Below, in pieces: positions 26,887 through 35,855 of a stretch of 64,000 nucleotides of DNA (position 1 is its first letter; the number at the start of each line of letters is the position of its first letter). The stretch lies in assembly GCA_009781635.1 (NCBI GenBank), contig WQXU01000013.1, positions 20,723 through 84,722 of the forward strand. The letters run 5' to 3'. The position numbers were made by a program, and so were the translations under genes. This DNA is from Treponema sp. (GTDB lineage Bacteria > Spirochaetota > Spirochaetia > Treponematales > Breznakiellaceae). Under the pieces are notes generated by a model. The model ran no database searches. It was not told where the DNA came from and worked only from the letters and a program-made list of their open reading frames with translations.

Positions 26887-27776
26887 CAGGCATGCTTGTT
26901 CCGACATTAATGATTGTCTCTCCCATTTTGATTGCAGCCATCGGAGGCATGATCTGTGAGCGTGCGGGAGTTGTTAATATTGCGCTGGAAGGGCTTATGT
27001 CCATCGGCGCCATGACTGCCGCAATTACGCATGTGCTGCTTGAAACGCGCATTGGCTTTTCAATACCGCTTGCATTGCTTCTTGCTGCGCTGGGCGGCGG
27101 ATTATTTTCATCCATTCATGCATTTGCCTCTGTTACTTTAAGAGCGGATCAGGTTATATCCGGTACGGGAATTAATCTTCTTTCAAACGGGCTGACGGTT
27201 TTTATCTGCCAGCTTGTGTTTCGTATGGATCGCAGCATGAGTTACAGGATGGGAATGCAGACTGATTTTACCGGATTATATCCAACCATTTGGATTGCTC
27301 TTGTTATTTTAGCTGCATCAGCTTTCATATTGTACAAGCGTCCCTTTGGGCTTCGTCTGCGCGCCGCCGGAGAGTATCCGCAGGCGCTGGCTGCAGCCGG
27401 GGTTAATGTTGTCAGGATAAAATATATTGCAGTTATAATTTCCGGTCTTCTTGCTGGACTTGCGGGAGCCTGCGTCGTTCTTACACAGGATATTCAGTTT
27501 ACAGTTAATACAATTAACGGAAAAGGTTTTATAGCTCTTGCCGCAGTTTCATTCGGACGCTGGCTTCCTTTGGGTGTTCTTGGCGCAAGTTTTTTATTCG
27601 GCCTTTCATCGAGTCTGGCTGTAACTGTCTTTAATATAAGGAGTCTGGATTTTCTGCCTTCTGAAGTGTTTAATATGCTGCCCTATCTTATTACGCTTTT
27701 AACACTTGTGATTTTCAGCGGAAGAGATTACGCTCCAAAAGCAATAGGCCAACCCTACGATAAAACCAGGAATTGA
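26883..27776 (+). CDS. nucleoside ABC transporter permease (second subunit)
   Basis: 297 aa, eight to nine helices, same family as the preceding permease but shorter. It has the blocks GMICERAGVVNIALEGLMSI, RADQVISGTGINLLSNGLT, RLRAAGEYPQALAAAGVNV and KGFIALAAVSFGRW. ATG overlaps the preceding stop. This pair forms the heterodimeric channel for the TmpC lipoprotein. No ATP-binding subunit follows; the next gene is unrelated. Confidence 0.9.
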   Translation: MTGMLVPTLMIVSPILIAAIGGMICERAGVVNIALEGLMSIGAMTAAITHVLLETRIGFSIPLALLLAALGGGLFSSIHAFASVTLRADQVISGTGINLLSNGLTVFICQLVFRMDRSMSYRMGMQTDFTGLYPTIWIALVILAASAFILYKRPFGLRLRAAGEYPQALAAAGVNVVRIKYIAVIISGLLAGLAGACVVLTQDIQFTVNTINGKGFIALAAVSFGRWLPLGVLGASFLFGLSSSLAVTVFNIRSLDFLPSEVFNMLPYLITLLTLVIFSGRDYAPKAIGQPYDKTRN

Positions 27777-27807
27777 CCTTACAGGAAAATCGCAGTAATC
27801 TGTATTA

Positions 27808-28302
27808 ATGTACAATACATTAATTGCATATCTTCTGTTTTTTCTCTCCGGCTTTGGAGTGCTGGGTTTTCATCGCTTCTATTTGGGAAAAATAGGCACA
27901 GGGCTTCTGTGGATGTTCACAGGCGGACTTTTAACAATAGGTTCATGGTTCGATTTTTTTACGCTTCCGGGACAGGTAAGAGAAGCGAACATACGCCAGG
28001 CAATTATAGATGAGTCAATGAGAAGAGGCACAAGCTGGCGTAATATTAATGACGGGCAAACCCGGATTGTACATGAAAAGGAACCAGTAGAAAGAGCAAT
28101 ACTAAGGCTTGCAAAATCAAATAAAGGCATTCTTACAGCAAGCGAAGTGGCGCTGGCTGCAAATATTTCCATGGACGAAGCAAAAAAAGATTTGGAAGCC
28201 ATGGTTAACAAGGGTTTTGCCGAATTGCGTGTGCGCCAGTCAGGAACTCTTGTCTATACAATTCCAGATCTTATGGACAGTGACGAACCGCTTGTTGACT
28301 GA
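27808..28302 (+). CDS. TM2-domain protein with winged-helix-like C-terminus
   Basis: 164 aa. An N-terminal TM2 domain (two helices with GVLGFHRFYLGKIGTGLLWM between, then GSWFDFFTLPGQ) is followed by a charged linker. A C-terminal segment (about 95-160, AILRLAKSNKGILTASEVAL and the following residues) looks like a small winged-helix fold. The combination suggests a membrane-tethered regulatory protein. Convergent with mutS2, with only 5 nt between the stops; no terminator is seen. Confidence 0.75.
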   Translation: MYNTLIAYLLFFLSGFGVLGFHRFYLGKIGTGLLWMFTGGLLTIGSWFDFFTLPGQVREANIRQAIIDESMRRGTSWRNINDGQTRIVHEKEPVERAILRLAKSNKGILTASEVALAANISMDEAKKDLEAMVNKGFAELRVRQSGTLVYTIPDLMDSDEPLVD

Positions 28303-28307
28303 TAATA

Positions 28308-30749
28308 TCATTTTAAAATTACTTCTGTTCTGCCAAACCCGCCAAGCTCGGGCCGCGAAAAAAAATAATCTTCAACAGCAGGATCATTTTTAAGATAATC
28401 ATGAACTCCCTTCTGAAGTATGCCGCTGCCTTTGCCATGGATAACAGAAAATGTTTTTAACCCGCAAAGCGAAGCTGCTTCAATTTGACGGCGGAGGGAT
28501 TCTATCGCTTCTTCAAACCTCATGCCCCGCAGTTTAAGTTCATAAACTGCATTCCCGGATGATTCGCCGTACTCTGCTGCCCAGGATGTGAAAGCTGCGG
28601 ATTTGGAAGGATTTTTTACAGGGGCGCTGAGTAAAAGCTCGCTTTCCGGAAAACTTATTTTAAGTGAGCCGATTTTAACAAGCCATGAAGTTCCGGCTGT
28701 ATTTTTTTTATCTGCGCGTATAATTGTGCCGCGCTGTCTTGAGGGTCCTGCAAAAACATCCATACCGGGAGCAAGATCTGAAGCGGAAATTGATTTTTTC
28801 TCGTTTGCCAGTATTTGTTTTTTAATTGCGCGCTCTTCCGCCGCTAATGCCTCGCTTTCGTTTTCTGCGTAAGAAGCAAGTTCATTTAAAAATTCTTTTA
28901 CCTTAAGTGTTTTTTTGCGGTCTACTTCGCCCTCTTTTATTTCGCGCACCAGGTTTTCAAGTGTTTTACGGCTCTCGCTCAGGAATTGTCCAAGCTTGCC
29001 GACGGACCCGCGTTTTAATTCCGCTTCTTTTTGACGAAGCTGCAATTCTTTTAAATCAGCTTTTCTTTTTTCTTCTTTTAGCCTGCTTTGCTCGGCAAGG
29101 CCTGTTTTTTCAAGTCCGGCAAGTTCTCTTTGTTTTTGTTCAAGTTCTTTTATCATTGCTGAAACATCGGATTTTTCTTCATTGATGTAATTTCTGGCGG
29201 CGCTTACAATCGCACTGTCAAGGCCGTTTGCCGCAGCTATGTCAATCGCCCTGCTTTCGCCGGGAAGTCCTGTGATAATTTTATATGTAGGTGAAAGCGT
29301 TTGCATGTCAAATTCCACCGATGCATTTTCTACGCCCGGTCTTGTATAACCGTAGTGCTTTAAAATACCGTGATGTGTTGTAACGATCATGCGCGCATTT
29401 TTTCCTATTAAATAATCCAAAACTGCCATTGCTATTGCGCCGCCTTCCTGCGGATCAGTCCCAGAGCCAAGCTCGTCAAGAAGAACCAGGGATTTTTCAG
29501 TAGCGCAGGATGTGATGGCCGATATATTTGTAATGTGAGCTGAAAATGTCGAAAGGGACTGATTAATGGATTGTTCATCGCCGATATCAGCATATATTCC
29601 GTCAAAGACAGGCAGAATGCTTCCTTCAGAAAGAGGGAGGGCAAGCGCGCTCTGGTTCATCATGGCAAGAAGCCCCAGGGTTTTCAGCGCAACGGTTTTT
29701 CCGCCTGTGTTGGGGCCTGTTATGATTAATGTGCGTGTATTATTATTCATTTCTATATTGATGGGAACCGCTTTTTTTATCATGGGATGGCGTGCCTGTA
29801 TTAACAAAAGACTGTAATCCCCGCCGGAACCGGCTGCGCAGGCGAAATGCCCCTTTGTTGCGGCGGAATATTTTGCCCTGGCCCTTAAACATTCAAGTTC
29901 AATAATAGTTATATGAAATATTTTAAGGTTTTCCGCATGAACAGAAATATTTGCAGTTAACTCCCGCAGTATCCTGTGAATCTCGGCATCAAGATTTCTT
30001 TTTTCAAGTAAAAGTTCATTATTTTTTTCTACAACATCCAGAGGTTCAATAAATACTGTCTGGCCGCTTGATGATACTTCATGTACAATCCCGGGAATTC
30101 TTCCCCGGAAATTTGCTTTTACGGCAAGAACAGCCCTTCCGTCCCTCTGCGAAGGAAGATTAGATTGCAGCATACGCCTGTAATCATCATCTGCCGCATA
30201 ACGCGAAACTGTATTCTTAAGTTCCTTGTCAAGGCTGCTTATGCGTTTTCTTATGGCGCGTAACACCGGAAGATCCCGCAGATTGCCGTCTCTGTCAATA
30301 ATTTTAAAAATTTCAGATGCGGCAGGGCTGCAATCAGGAAGATCATCCAGCATTGAAAAAAGCGCCAATTTTCCTTTTGTCTGCTGTTCCCTGTATTCAT
30401 TCCTGTCTTTGTTAAGCCATTTTGTCAGTTCAAGGCCGCGCTCAATAAAAAGCCCGATGGCAAGAGCCTCATCCAAATCAAGAACAGTGCTCTGTGTTTC
30501 AATCTTTGGAAGCAGAAAACCTGCGGAAGGCAGCCATGAACGGGGATCGTCGCCGTAAAATACAATCATCTGAAAAATGGCTTTAACAATGTCCTTGATA
30601 TTTTCTGCAGAATCATCATAAACAGGATTAGAGTTTTTTATTCTGACAGACGCTTCTTCGCTTACAGACTGGGATGCAACATTTTCCAGTATCTGCGAAT
30701 ACTCCAAGAGGGTTTGAGTTTTTTCTGCAAGTGCATTTTTACCTGTCAT
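28308..30749 (-). CDS. mutS2: MutS2 family ATPase with Smr domain
   Basis: 813 aa, full family length. Coiled-coil clamp domains, then the ATPase with Walker A (GPNTGGKTVALKTLG, near residue 343) and Walker B (VLLDELGSGTDPQEGGAIA). TTHHGILKHYGY and GLPGESRAIDIAAANGL follow, then a long coiled coil. The C-terminal Smr nuclease domain (about 735-813) has LRGMRFEEAIESL and the HGKGSGILQKGV motif. MutS2 acts on collided ribosomes and recombination intermediates. Only 31 nt separate it from rsgA upstream. Confidence 0.95.
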   Translation of the reverse strand: MTGKNALAEKTQTLLEYSQILENVASQSVSEEASVRIKNSNPVYDDSAENIKDIVKAIFQMIVFYGDDPRSWLPSAGFLLPKIETQSTVLDLDEALAIGLFIERGLELTKWLNKDRNEYREQQTKGKLALFSMLDDLPDCSPAASEIFKIIDRDGNLRDLPVLRAIRKRISSLDKELKNTVSRYAADDDYRRMLQSNLPSQRDGRAVLAVKANFRGRIPGIVHEVSSSGQTVFIEPLDVVEKNNELLLEKRNLDAEIHRILRELTANISVHAENLKIFHITIIELECLRARAKYSAATKGHFACAAGSGGDYSLLLIQARHPMIKKAVPINIEMNNNTRTLIITGPNTGGKTVALKTLGLLAMMNQSALALPLSEGSILPVFDGIYADIGDEQSINQSLSTFSAHITNISAITSCATEKSLVLLDELGSGTDPQEGGAIAMAVLDYLIGKNARMIVTTHHGILKHYGYTRPGVENASVEFDMQTLSPTYKIITGLPGESRAIDIAAANGLDSAIVSAARNYINEEKSDVSAMIKELEQKQRELAGLEKTGLAEQSRLKEEKRKADLKELQLRQKEAELKRGSVGKLGQFLSESRKTLENLVREIKEGEVDRKKTLKVKEFLNELASYAENESEALAAEERAIKKQILANEKKSISASDLAPGMDVFAGPSRQRGTIIRADKKNTAGTSWLVKIGSLKISFPESELLLSAPVKNPSKSAAFTSWAAEYGESSGNAVYELKLRGMRFEEAIESLRRQIEAASLCGLKTFSVIHGKGSGILQKGVHDYLKNDPAVEDYFFSRPELGGFGRTEVILK

Positions 30750-30780
30750 ATATTTATGTTATTTATAATTATCATTACCT

Positions 30781-31758
30781 TCAAGAGGGCAGCCTGCGCC
30801 TGCCTGATTGATCCGGCCTTTCCATGGCTGTAAGATCGTCCATTATTCTTATAAAACTTTCGTAGCGGTCTTCATGAATGACACCCGCATGTACGGCTTC
30901 CAGTATTTTGCAGCCGCGTTCAGTTTTATGCGAGCATGAAAGTCCAAAGCTGCACTTTCCCGCAAGCGGGGCAAACCCGCGCATAACAGTTATTAATTCG
31001 CCTGCTTCTATTCCGTCCGGGATAAACTGGCGGACTCCCGGAGTATCAATTATTTTTGCATCTTCGCAGGAAGGGATATCAAACATGAATGACATTGTAG
31101 TTGTATGAACCCCTCTGTCATATTTTTCATTTAATTCACCTTCTTTTAAATCCAGCTTTGGTTCAAGTGCGTTAATAATACTCGATTTTCCAACTCCTGA
31201 TTGTCCTGTTAAAACGCATGTTTTTCCTGCGATCCCGCTGCGAAGTTCATCAATGCCTTCGCCTGTTTTTGCGGAAATGCGCAGAAGCCTGTAACCGATA
31301 CGGCTGTATTCTTCAAGCCGCTCATCAATATCAATATCGTCATGAAAAAGATCCGTCTTGTTGCATATAACAACTGCGTCAATTTCTGCTATATCCGCCT
31401 GTAATAAAACCCTGTCGATGAAGCGGGGTCTGAAAGGAGGAGAAACCGCAGTGCATACGCACAGGACAAGATCGATATTAGCAGCCAGCAGCTGGCTGGC
31501 ATCTCCTTTTTGATTATAACGGCAAAAAAGATTTCGTCTCTTTTCTACAGAAAGGACAAGCGCACTGCCGCTGTCTTTCTGACGCTCTGCAATAACCCAG
31601 TCTCCCGGCGCAAGGGGGTTGTAAAAATTTTCACATCCTTTTAAAACTTTTCCCTTGATTCTGCATTCAAGCTCTTCTCCCGATTCCATGCGGACAACCA
31701 TGATATTGCGCGAGCTTCGGATAACAAGGCCTTTAAAAATTTCATTATCATTTTTCAT
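30781..31758 (-). CDS. rsgA: ribosome small-subunit-dependent GTPase RsgA
   Basis: 325 aa. N-terminal OB fold, then a circularly permuted GTPase with G4 first (VICNKTDLF), then G1 (TGQSGVGKSSIINAL) and G3 (DTPGVRQF). A C-terminal zinc site follows (CSFGLSCSHKTERGCK). It checks 30S maturation. The end is Arg-rich. It overlaps murI by 4 nt. Confidence 0.95.
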   Translation of the reverse strand: MKNDNEIFKGLVIRSSRNIMVVRMESGEELECRIKGKVLKGCENFYNPLAPGDWVIAERQKDSGSALVLSVEKRRNLFCRYNQKGDASQLLAANIDLVLCVCTAVSPPFRPRFIDRVLLQADIAEIDAVVICNKTDLFHDDIDIDERLEEYSRIGYRLLRISAKTGEGIDELRSGIAGKTCVLTGQSGVGKSSIINALEPKLDLKEGELNEKYDRGVHTTTMSFMFDIPSCEDAKIIDTPGVRQFIPDGIEAGELITVMRGFAPLAGKCSFGLSCSHKTERGCKILEAVHAGVIHEDRYESFIRIMDDLTAMERPDQSGRRRLPS

Positions 31759-32558
31759 AAGGTATCAAGCATATGCAGGGTAAACCCCAGTTTTTGAGAA
31801 CGGTTTTTCCAGACAGGATCAGGCGGCTCTGTCCCTGTAAGCAGAAGGCGGTAATCAGAGCCGGATACATTACTTGCGCGAAGCATCCCGTTATTTTCAT
31901 CCAGAAGAAATTCGATCCGCCTTGTAACTCCGTCAAGTGAATCGAAAATGCTGATGGACGGAGCTGCTTCGCGGCGGAACTCGTCAATAAGATATAAAAA
32001 ATGCGTGCAGCCCAATACAATGGAACCTGCGCCTTCCGCCTGAAATATCCTGATGTATTTTCTTACAATTTCCGTTTTTTCATTATCATCCGCTTCGTCA
32101 AAACGCTGTTCGACAAATTCTACAAGCTCAGGAGCGGCAAGTCCGAAAATATTTTCACGGATGCCGCAATCCTGCGCAAGAAGTTTATTGTAGGGATCTT
32201 CAATTGTGCGCGATGTTCCAAGAACGCCTATTTTTCCGGATTTTGCAGCAGGCTTTATGGCAGGAACAGTTCCTACAAAGTGGAGCTGCGTAAATGTCTG
32301 CCGCAATGAATCAAGAGCGGAAACCGTTGCAGTGTTACACGCAATTACCGCAATTTTCGGATCTATTGTTCTTATAAGTTTTTCAGTTAGTTCAATAAGG
32401 ATGGAGAGAAGTTCATCTTTTCCGCGGGGCCCGTATGGGAAATATTTGCGATCCGCAGCATAACAAATATTTTCGCGCAGATTTTTTTTTTGGAAATCCC
32501 TGCAGTATGGAATTCCGCCTATGCCTGAATCAATAAATAAAACCGGTCTGTTATCCAT
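31755..32558 (-). CDS. murI: glutamate racemase
   Basis: 267 aa. Provides D-glutamate for peptidoglycan. N-terminal FIDSGIGGIPYCRDF, first catalytic Cys in VIACNTATVSALDSLR, second catalytic Cys in VLGCTHFLYL. FPYGPRGKDEL is also characteristic. It lies 2 nt after the zinc-ribbon gene and overlaps rsgA by 4 nt, so the three are one operon. Confidence 0.93.
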   Translation of the reverse strand: MDNRPVLFIDSGIGGIPYCRDFQKKNLRENICYAADRKYFPYGPRGKDELLSILIELTEKLIRTIDPKIAVIACNTATVSALDSLRQTFTQLHFVGTVPAIKPAAKSGKIGVLGTSRTIEDPYNKLLAQDCGIRENIFGLAAPELVEFVEQRFDEADDNEKTEIVRKYIRIFQAEGAGSIVLGCTHFLYLIDEFRREAAPSISIFDSLDGVTRRIEFLLDENNGMLRASNVSGSDYRLLLTGTEPPDPVWKNRSQKLGFTLHMLDTL

Positions 32559-32560
32559 AA

Positions 32561-32839
32561 TTATTTGAACAAATTATTAAATGCCTCTTTTGCGGCATCT
32601 GCCTTTTCCTTTTCTTTGGATTGTTCCTGGCTCTGCGCCAATGAAAACCAGTCGCAAAAATTGGCGCGCTCCTTGTCCGGCTGCATTTCCGCGCCCGGTT
32701 CACGGCAGTCGCCTCTTGAGCCGGGAAGAAAAAACCGGCAATTTTTGCATGAGCGCAGATCCTTGCCGCATTTCTGACACCTAAGAGAACGCCCGATTGG
32801 TTCAGCATCTTTAATTGGTAAGCCGCAATACCAGCACAT
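32561..32839 (-). CDS. small zinc-ribbon protein, unknown
   Basis: 92 aa with eight Cys in pairs: CWYC near the N-terminus, CQKC, CKNC, then single CREP and FCDWF. The pattern indicates one or two structural zinc sites. The tail is a charged helix (QEQSKEKEKADAAKEAF). It is the first gene of the murI-rsgA operon, with 2 nt to murI. No family function is known to me. An overlapping 98-aa frame on the same strand is a shadow. Confidence 0.65.
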   Translation of the reverse strand: MCWYCGLPIKDAEPIGRSLRCQKCGKDLRSCKNCRFFLPGSRGDCREPGAEMQPDKERANFCDWFSLAQSQEQSKEKEKADAAKEAFNNLFK

Positions 32840-32867
32840 GCTGCCATTTTAACCTCTGTGCGGCTGG

Positions 32868-32896
32868 TTGTAAAGACAAAAATATGTTAATATGAA
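32868..32896 (+). promoter_or_regulatory. candidate promoter of the pentapeptide-repeat gene
   Basis: TTGTAA (32868-32873), 17-nt spacer, TATGAA (32891-32896). The ATG at 32900 is only 3 nt beyond the -10, another near-leaderless arrangement. Confidence 0.4.
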
Positions 32897-32899
32897 TGA

Positions 32900-33490
32900 A
32901 TGTTCACGATTAATCCGTGCGCCGCAGGGTGCGGAAGGCCTGCCATAACAGGATATAATCTTTGTTTTATACATCAGGCAAATCCCGAACAGGAGCACAT
33001 GCGCATCTGCGAATACATCCGGGAAAATATGACAATGAAAGATTTGTGCGTATCCGGCATGAAGTTTGAAAAGACAGATTTTTCCAGCCGCCGTTTTTAC
33101 GGCTGCAATTTTAAAGATACCGGATTCACTAACTGTAATTTTTCCGGCATAAAAAGCAGAATGAGTTTTTTTGACTTTGCCGATTTTATTAATTGTGATT
33201 TTTCAAAGTCGGATATTCAATTTCTGTCATTTGCAGGAGCAACATTTCATAATTGCAATTTTGAAGGCACTGAGCTTGTGCATGTAAATTTTGAAGGCGC
33301 ATCAATTAATGACACTTCATTTAATAATTCAAATTTATACAACAGCCGTTTTGTAAGCGCCGATTTAATAAGGACATCTTTTGTTAACTGCAATTTAAAG
33401 CGCGTGTTTTTTGCAAGCGCAAAACAGGATGATGTTATTTTTAAATCATCCAACACGGCGGAAGCTGTATTCGAAATGGAGGAGCAATGA
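32900..33490 (+). CDS. pentapeptide-repeat protein with N-terminal Cys/His knuckle
   Basis: 196 aa. The first 30 residues hold a compact CxxxC...CxxH motif (PCAAGCGRP and LCFIHQ), a likely zinc knuckle. Residues about 55-190 are pentapeptide repeats of the form (C/N/S)(N/D)Fxx or (A/S)(D/N)Lxx, for example FYGCNFKDTGFTNCNFSGIK. These fold as a right-handed quadrilateral beta helix. Some such proteins mimic DNA and protect gyrase; there is no evidence for that here. No Shine-Dalgarno is visible. Confidence 0.78.
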   Translation: MFTINPCAAGCGRPAITGYNLCFIHQANPEQEHMRICEYIRENMTMKDLCVSGMKFEKTDFSSRRFYGCNFKDTGFTNCNFSGIKSRMSFFDFADFINCDFSKSDIQFLSFAGATFHNCNFEGTELVHVNFEGASINDTSFNNSNLYNSRFVSADLIRTSFVNCNLKRVFFASAKQDDVIFKSSNTAEAVFEMEEQ

Positions 33491-33542
33491 CGCTTCGCTT
33501 TAAATTTAAGTGCGGTTATAAAGCTGCGCGGGAATGCAGTAA

Positions 33543-34166
33543 ATGAAACTTTTTTTTCAATACTGTTCTTACGGTTTCAGCAATTGTTATATTCTCGGAG
33601 CGGAAAACGCAAATCATGATCAGCAGAATGCGGCAATAATAGTAGATCCCGGAAATATGGAAAAAGTCACTTTGGAAATAATAGAAAACAACAATTTTGA
33701 TCTTAAAGCAGTGCTTATAACCCATGAACATTTATCGCATGTCAGGGGGCTGCGCACTTTAAAGCGCATATACAATGCTGAAGTGTTTGCTGTGAATCAA
33801 AGCATTCTGGATCATAAAACAGCAATGATTAAAGACGGCGACAGAATTGTAATCGGCGGTTTTACGGTAGAAATAATTTCCATACCCGGCCATTCGTCAG
33901 ATTCTGTGGTTTATAAAATTGACAACCTGCTTTTTACAGGCGATGTTCTGACAGCCGGCCTTGTCGGCAGCACTGCAAGCGCCTACGGAGCTGCCACTCA
34001 GATGAACAAACTCCGCAGCCGCCTTCTTTCCCTTCCCGGTGATTACATTGTGCTGCCGGGGCATGGGCCGCCGTCAACCCTTGAAGCAGAGCGGCGCTTT
34101 AATACGGATATTTTCAATTACGACCAAACCCATAACAAGCGCCATGTATTCAAAGTAGACATTTAA
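33543..34166 (+). CDS. metallo-beta-lactamase-fold hydrolase (glyoxalase II-like), atypical metal site
   Basis: 207 aa, a minimal metallo-beta-lactamase fold. The signature HxHxDH appears as THEHLSH (His61, His63, Ser65, His66), so the second-metal Asp is Ser. Other ligands are present: IPGHSSDSVVY, LLFTGDVL and VLPGHGPPSTL. The enzyme may bind one metal only or use a different chemistry. The Asn/Gln-rich start FQYCSYGFSNCYILG resembles the glyoxalase II-like subgroup. Its last 4 nt overlap the end of htrA on the other strand. Confidence 0.8.
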   Translation: MKLFFQYCSYGFSNCYILGAENANHDQQNAAIIVDPGNMEKVTLEIIENNNFDLKAVLITHEHLSHVRGLRTLKRIYNAEVFAVNQSILDHKTAMIKDGDRIVIGGFTVEIISIPGHSSDSVVYKIDNLLFTGDVLTAGLVGSTASAYGAATQMNKLRSRLLSLPGDYIVLPGHGPPSTLEAERRFNTDIFNYDQTHNKRHVFKVDI

Positions 34167-35668
34167 CGTTTGAATCTAAGCGATTCAAGAGTTGAATCCC
34201 CCCTGACAATGCCGAACCATAGTTCTTCGCTTGTTCTTTCACGTAACACTCTGTAGAATGCCGCAATGTCATTTACAGTCTGCCCGTTAACAGAATTAAT
34301 TCTGTCACCCTGGCGCAGTCCAACAATGTCGGCAGGGCTTCCTGAAACAACCTGCACTACAAAAAGACCCCTTGCATTATTATCAAGCTGAAGCGTCTGT
34401 CTTATCTGATCGTTTATCGGGACAACCGTAACTCCCGGCCACAGTCTTCTGTTATCTGACACTGCCTGATCTGTGCGCGCCTCGATGCGAACGCGTACTT
34501 CTCTTTGCTGTCTGTCTCTTATTAATGTAAATGCAGCTGTTTCACCGGGTCTTATATCACCAACAAGCATCTGCATCATCCTTGAGCCGCGCGCTTCTCT
34601 TCCGTTTACATGGGTAATAAAATCGCCGGGTCTTATGCCGCCGTTATCGGCAGGAGAGCCGAGAAACACCTGGGAAGCCAGTACCCCGCGCCTGTTTTCA
34701 AGGCCGAGAGCCGACAATGTTTCACTGTTGGGATCCAGCAATTGTACGCCGAGCCAGCCGTAACTTATGGTGCCTGTATCGATTAATTCATCTATAGAAT
34801 CTTTTACATTATTGATGGGAATTGCAAAACCAAGCCCGATGTTGCCTCCGCCAGAAACGTTACTTGCAATCCATGTATTTATTCCGATAACTTCTCCTCT
34901 GATATTTACAAGAGGGCCTCCTGAATTACCCTGATTGATCGGAGCGTCGGTTTGAATAAAATCGCTGATATTTCCGCCGGGTCCGCCTGTACGGCCAACC
35001 GCGCTTATAATTCCCTGTGTAACGGAAAATGAATACTGCTGCCCAAGCGGATTGCCGATAGCAATCGCCCATTCTCCGACAGCTACAGTATCGGAATTTC
35101 CAAGAACGGCAAGCGGAATTGAATCGTTTGTCCGGAAAGAAACAAGCGCCAGATCCTTGCGCTCATCCTTGCCGACCACTTCCGCCGGATACTCTCTGCC
35201 GTCTCTTGTAGCAACCCGAATCTCTGTCGCATCGTCTATAACATGATAATTTGTCAGTGCGTAATAAGTACCATTCCTGTACCTTACAACAATCCCAGAA
35301 CCAAGCCCCTGAGAGCGGAATTCGCGTTCCTGTCCCTGATTCGGTCCCCTGTCGCGCGGCCCGAAGAAAAACTCCCATGGAATCCCGTTAAAATTGGGCA
35401 TCTGCTGACGTCTTACAGAAACTGTTCTTAATTCAACAACGGAAGGCAGCACTTTTTCCGAAACAGAGCGAAAAACAGACTGCAGCGTCTCTGCAATTGC
35501 AAGAGCGTCTTCCGGAATTACAACCTGGCTTTGCTGGGCCTGAACCCTCGCGCCGGGCGTAGAGCAGGAAAAAGACAGAAATGCCAGAGAAAAGCCAAAA
35601 ATGGCGCCAATAAGAACCAGATTAAAAATAAACAAATTCCTGGATGACAGTTTTTGCATTATGTTCAT
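34163..35668 (-). CDS. htrA: periplasmic serine protease HtrA/DegP family with two PDZ domains
   Basis: 501 aa. The N-terminal hydrophobic segment ends in SFSC (a possible relaxed lipobox or an anchor). The trypsin-like domain carries the triad His142 (TNYHVIDD), Asp172 (RKDLALVSF) and Ser249 (INQGNSGGPLV). Two PDZ domains follow, at about 290-390 (YGWLGVQL, LGSPADNGGIRPGDF) and about 405-500 (VVSGSPADIVGLRQGDRINS). It degrades and refolds periplasmic proteins. ATG 35668 has AGGAG 5 nt upstream. Single gene. Confidence 0.93.
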   Translation of the reverse strand: MNIMQKLSSRNLFIFNLVLIGAIFGFSLAFLSFSCSTPGARVQAQQSQVVIPEDALAIAETLQSVFRSVSEKVLPSVVELRTVSVRRQQMPNFNGIPWEFFFGPRDRGPNQGQEREFRSQGLGSGIVVRYRNGTYYALTNYHVIDDATEIRVATRDGREYPAEVVGKDERKDLALVSFRTNDSIPLAVLGNSDTVAVGEWAIAIGNPLGQQYSFSVTQGIISAVGRTGGPGGNISDFIQTDAPINQGNSGGPLVNIRGEVIGINTWIASNVSGGGNIGLGFAIPINNVKDSIDELIDTGTISYGWLGVQLLDPNSETLSALGLENRRGVLASQVFLGSPADNGGIRPGDFITHVNGREARGSRMMQMLVGDIRPGETAAFTLIRDRQQREVRVRIEARTDQAVSDNRRLWPGVTVVPINDQIRQTLQLDNNARGLFVVQVVSGSPADIVGLRQGDRINSVNGQTVNDIAAFYRVLRERTSEELWFGIVRGDSTLESLRFKR

Positions 35669-35855
35669 GTGAACTCCTGATAGTTTTGATACTGTGTTTA
35701 TATTACAAATATTTTTGAACCTTGAAAAGTTACAGATTTAAAGTGCGGCGCTTAAAGTTTCATCCGCCAGTATTGGCAAATTACCGTATTGCTTAAATTG
35801 CGGATTTCGGCTACCAATCAATAAAACATCAAAAATAATCAAGGAACCGGCTTCT

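Noticed and set aside
30749..30781. Possible terminator between rsgA and mutS2
   Set aside because: No stem with T-run; the two genes are more likely co-transcribed.
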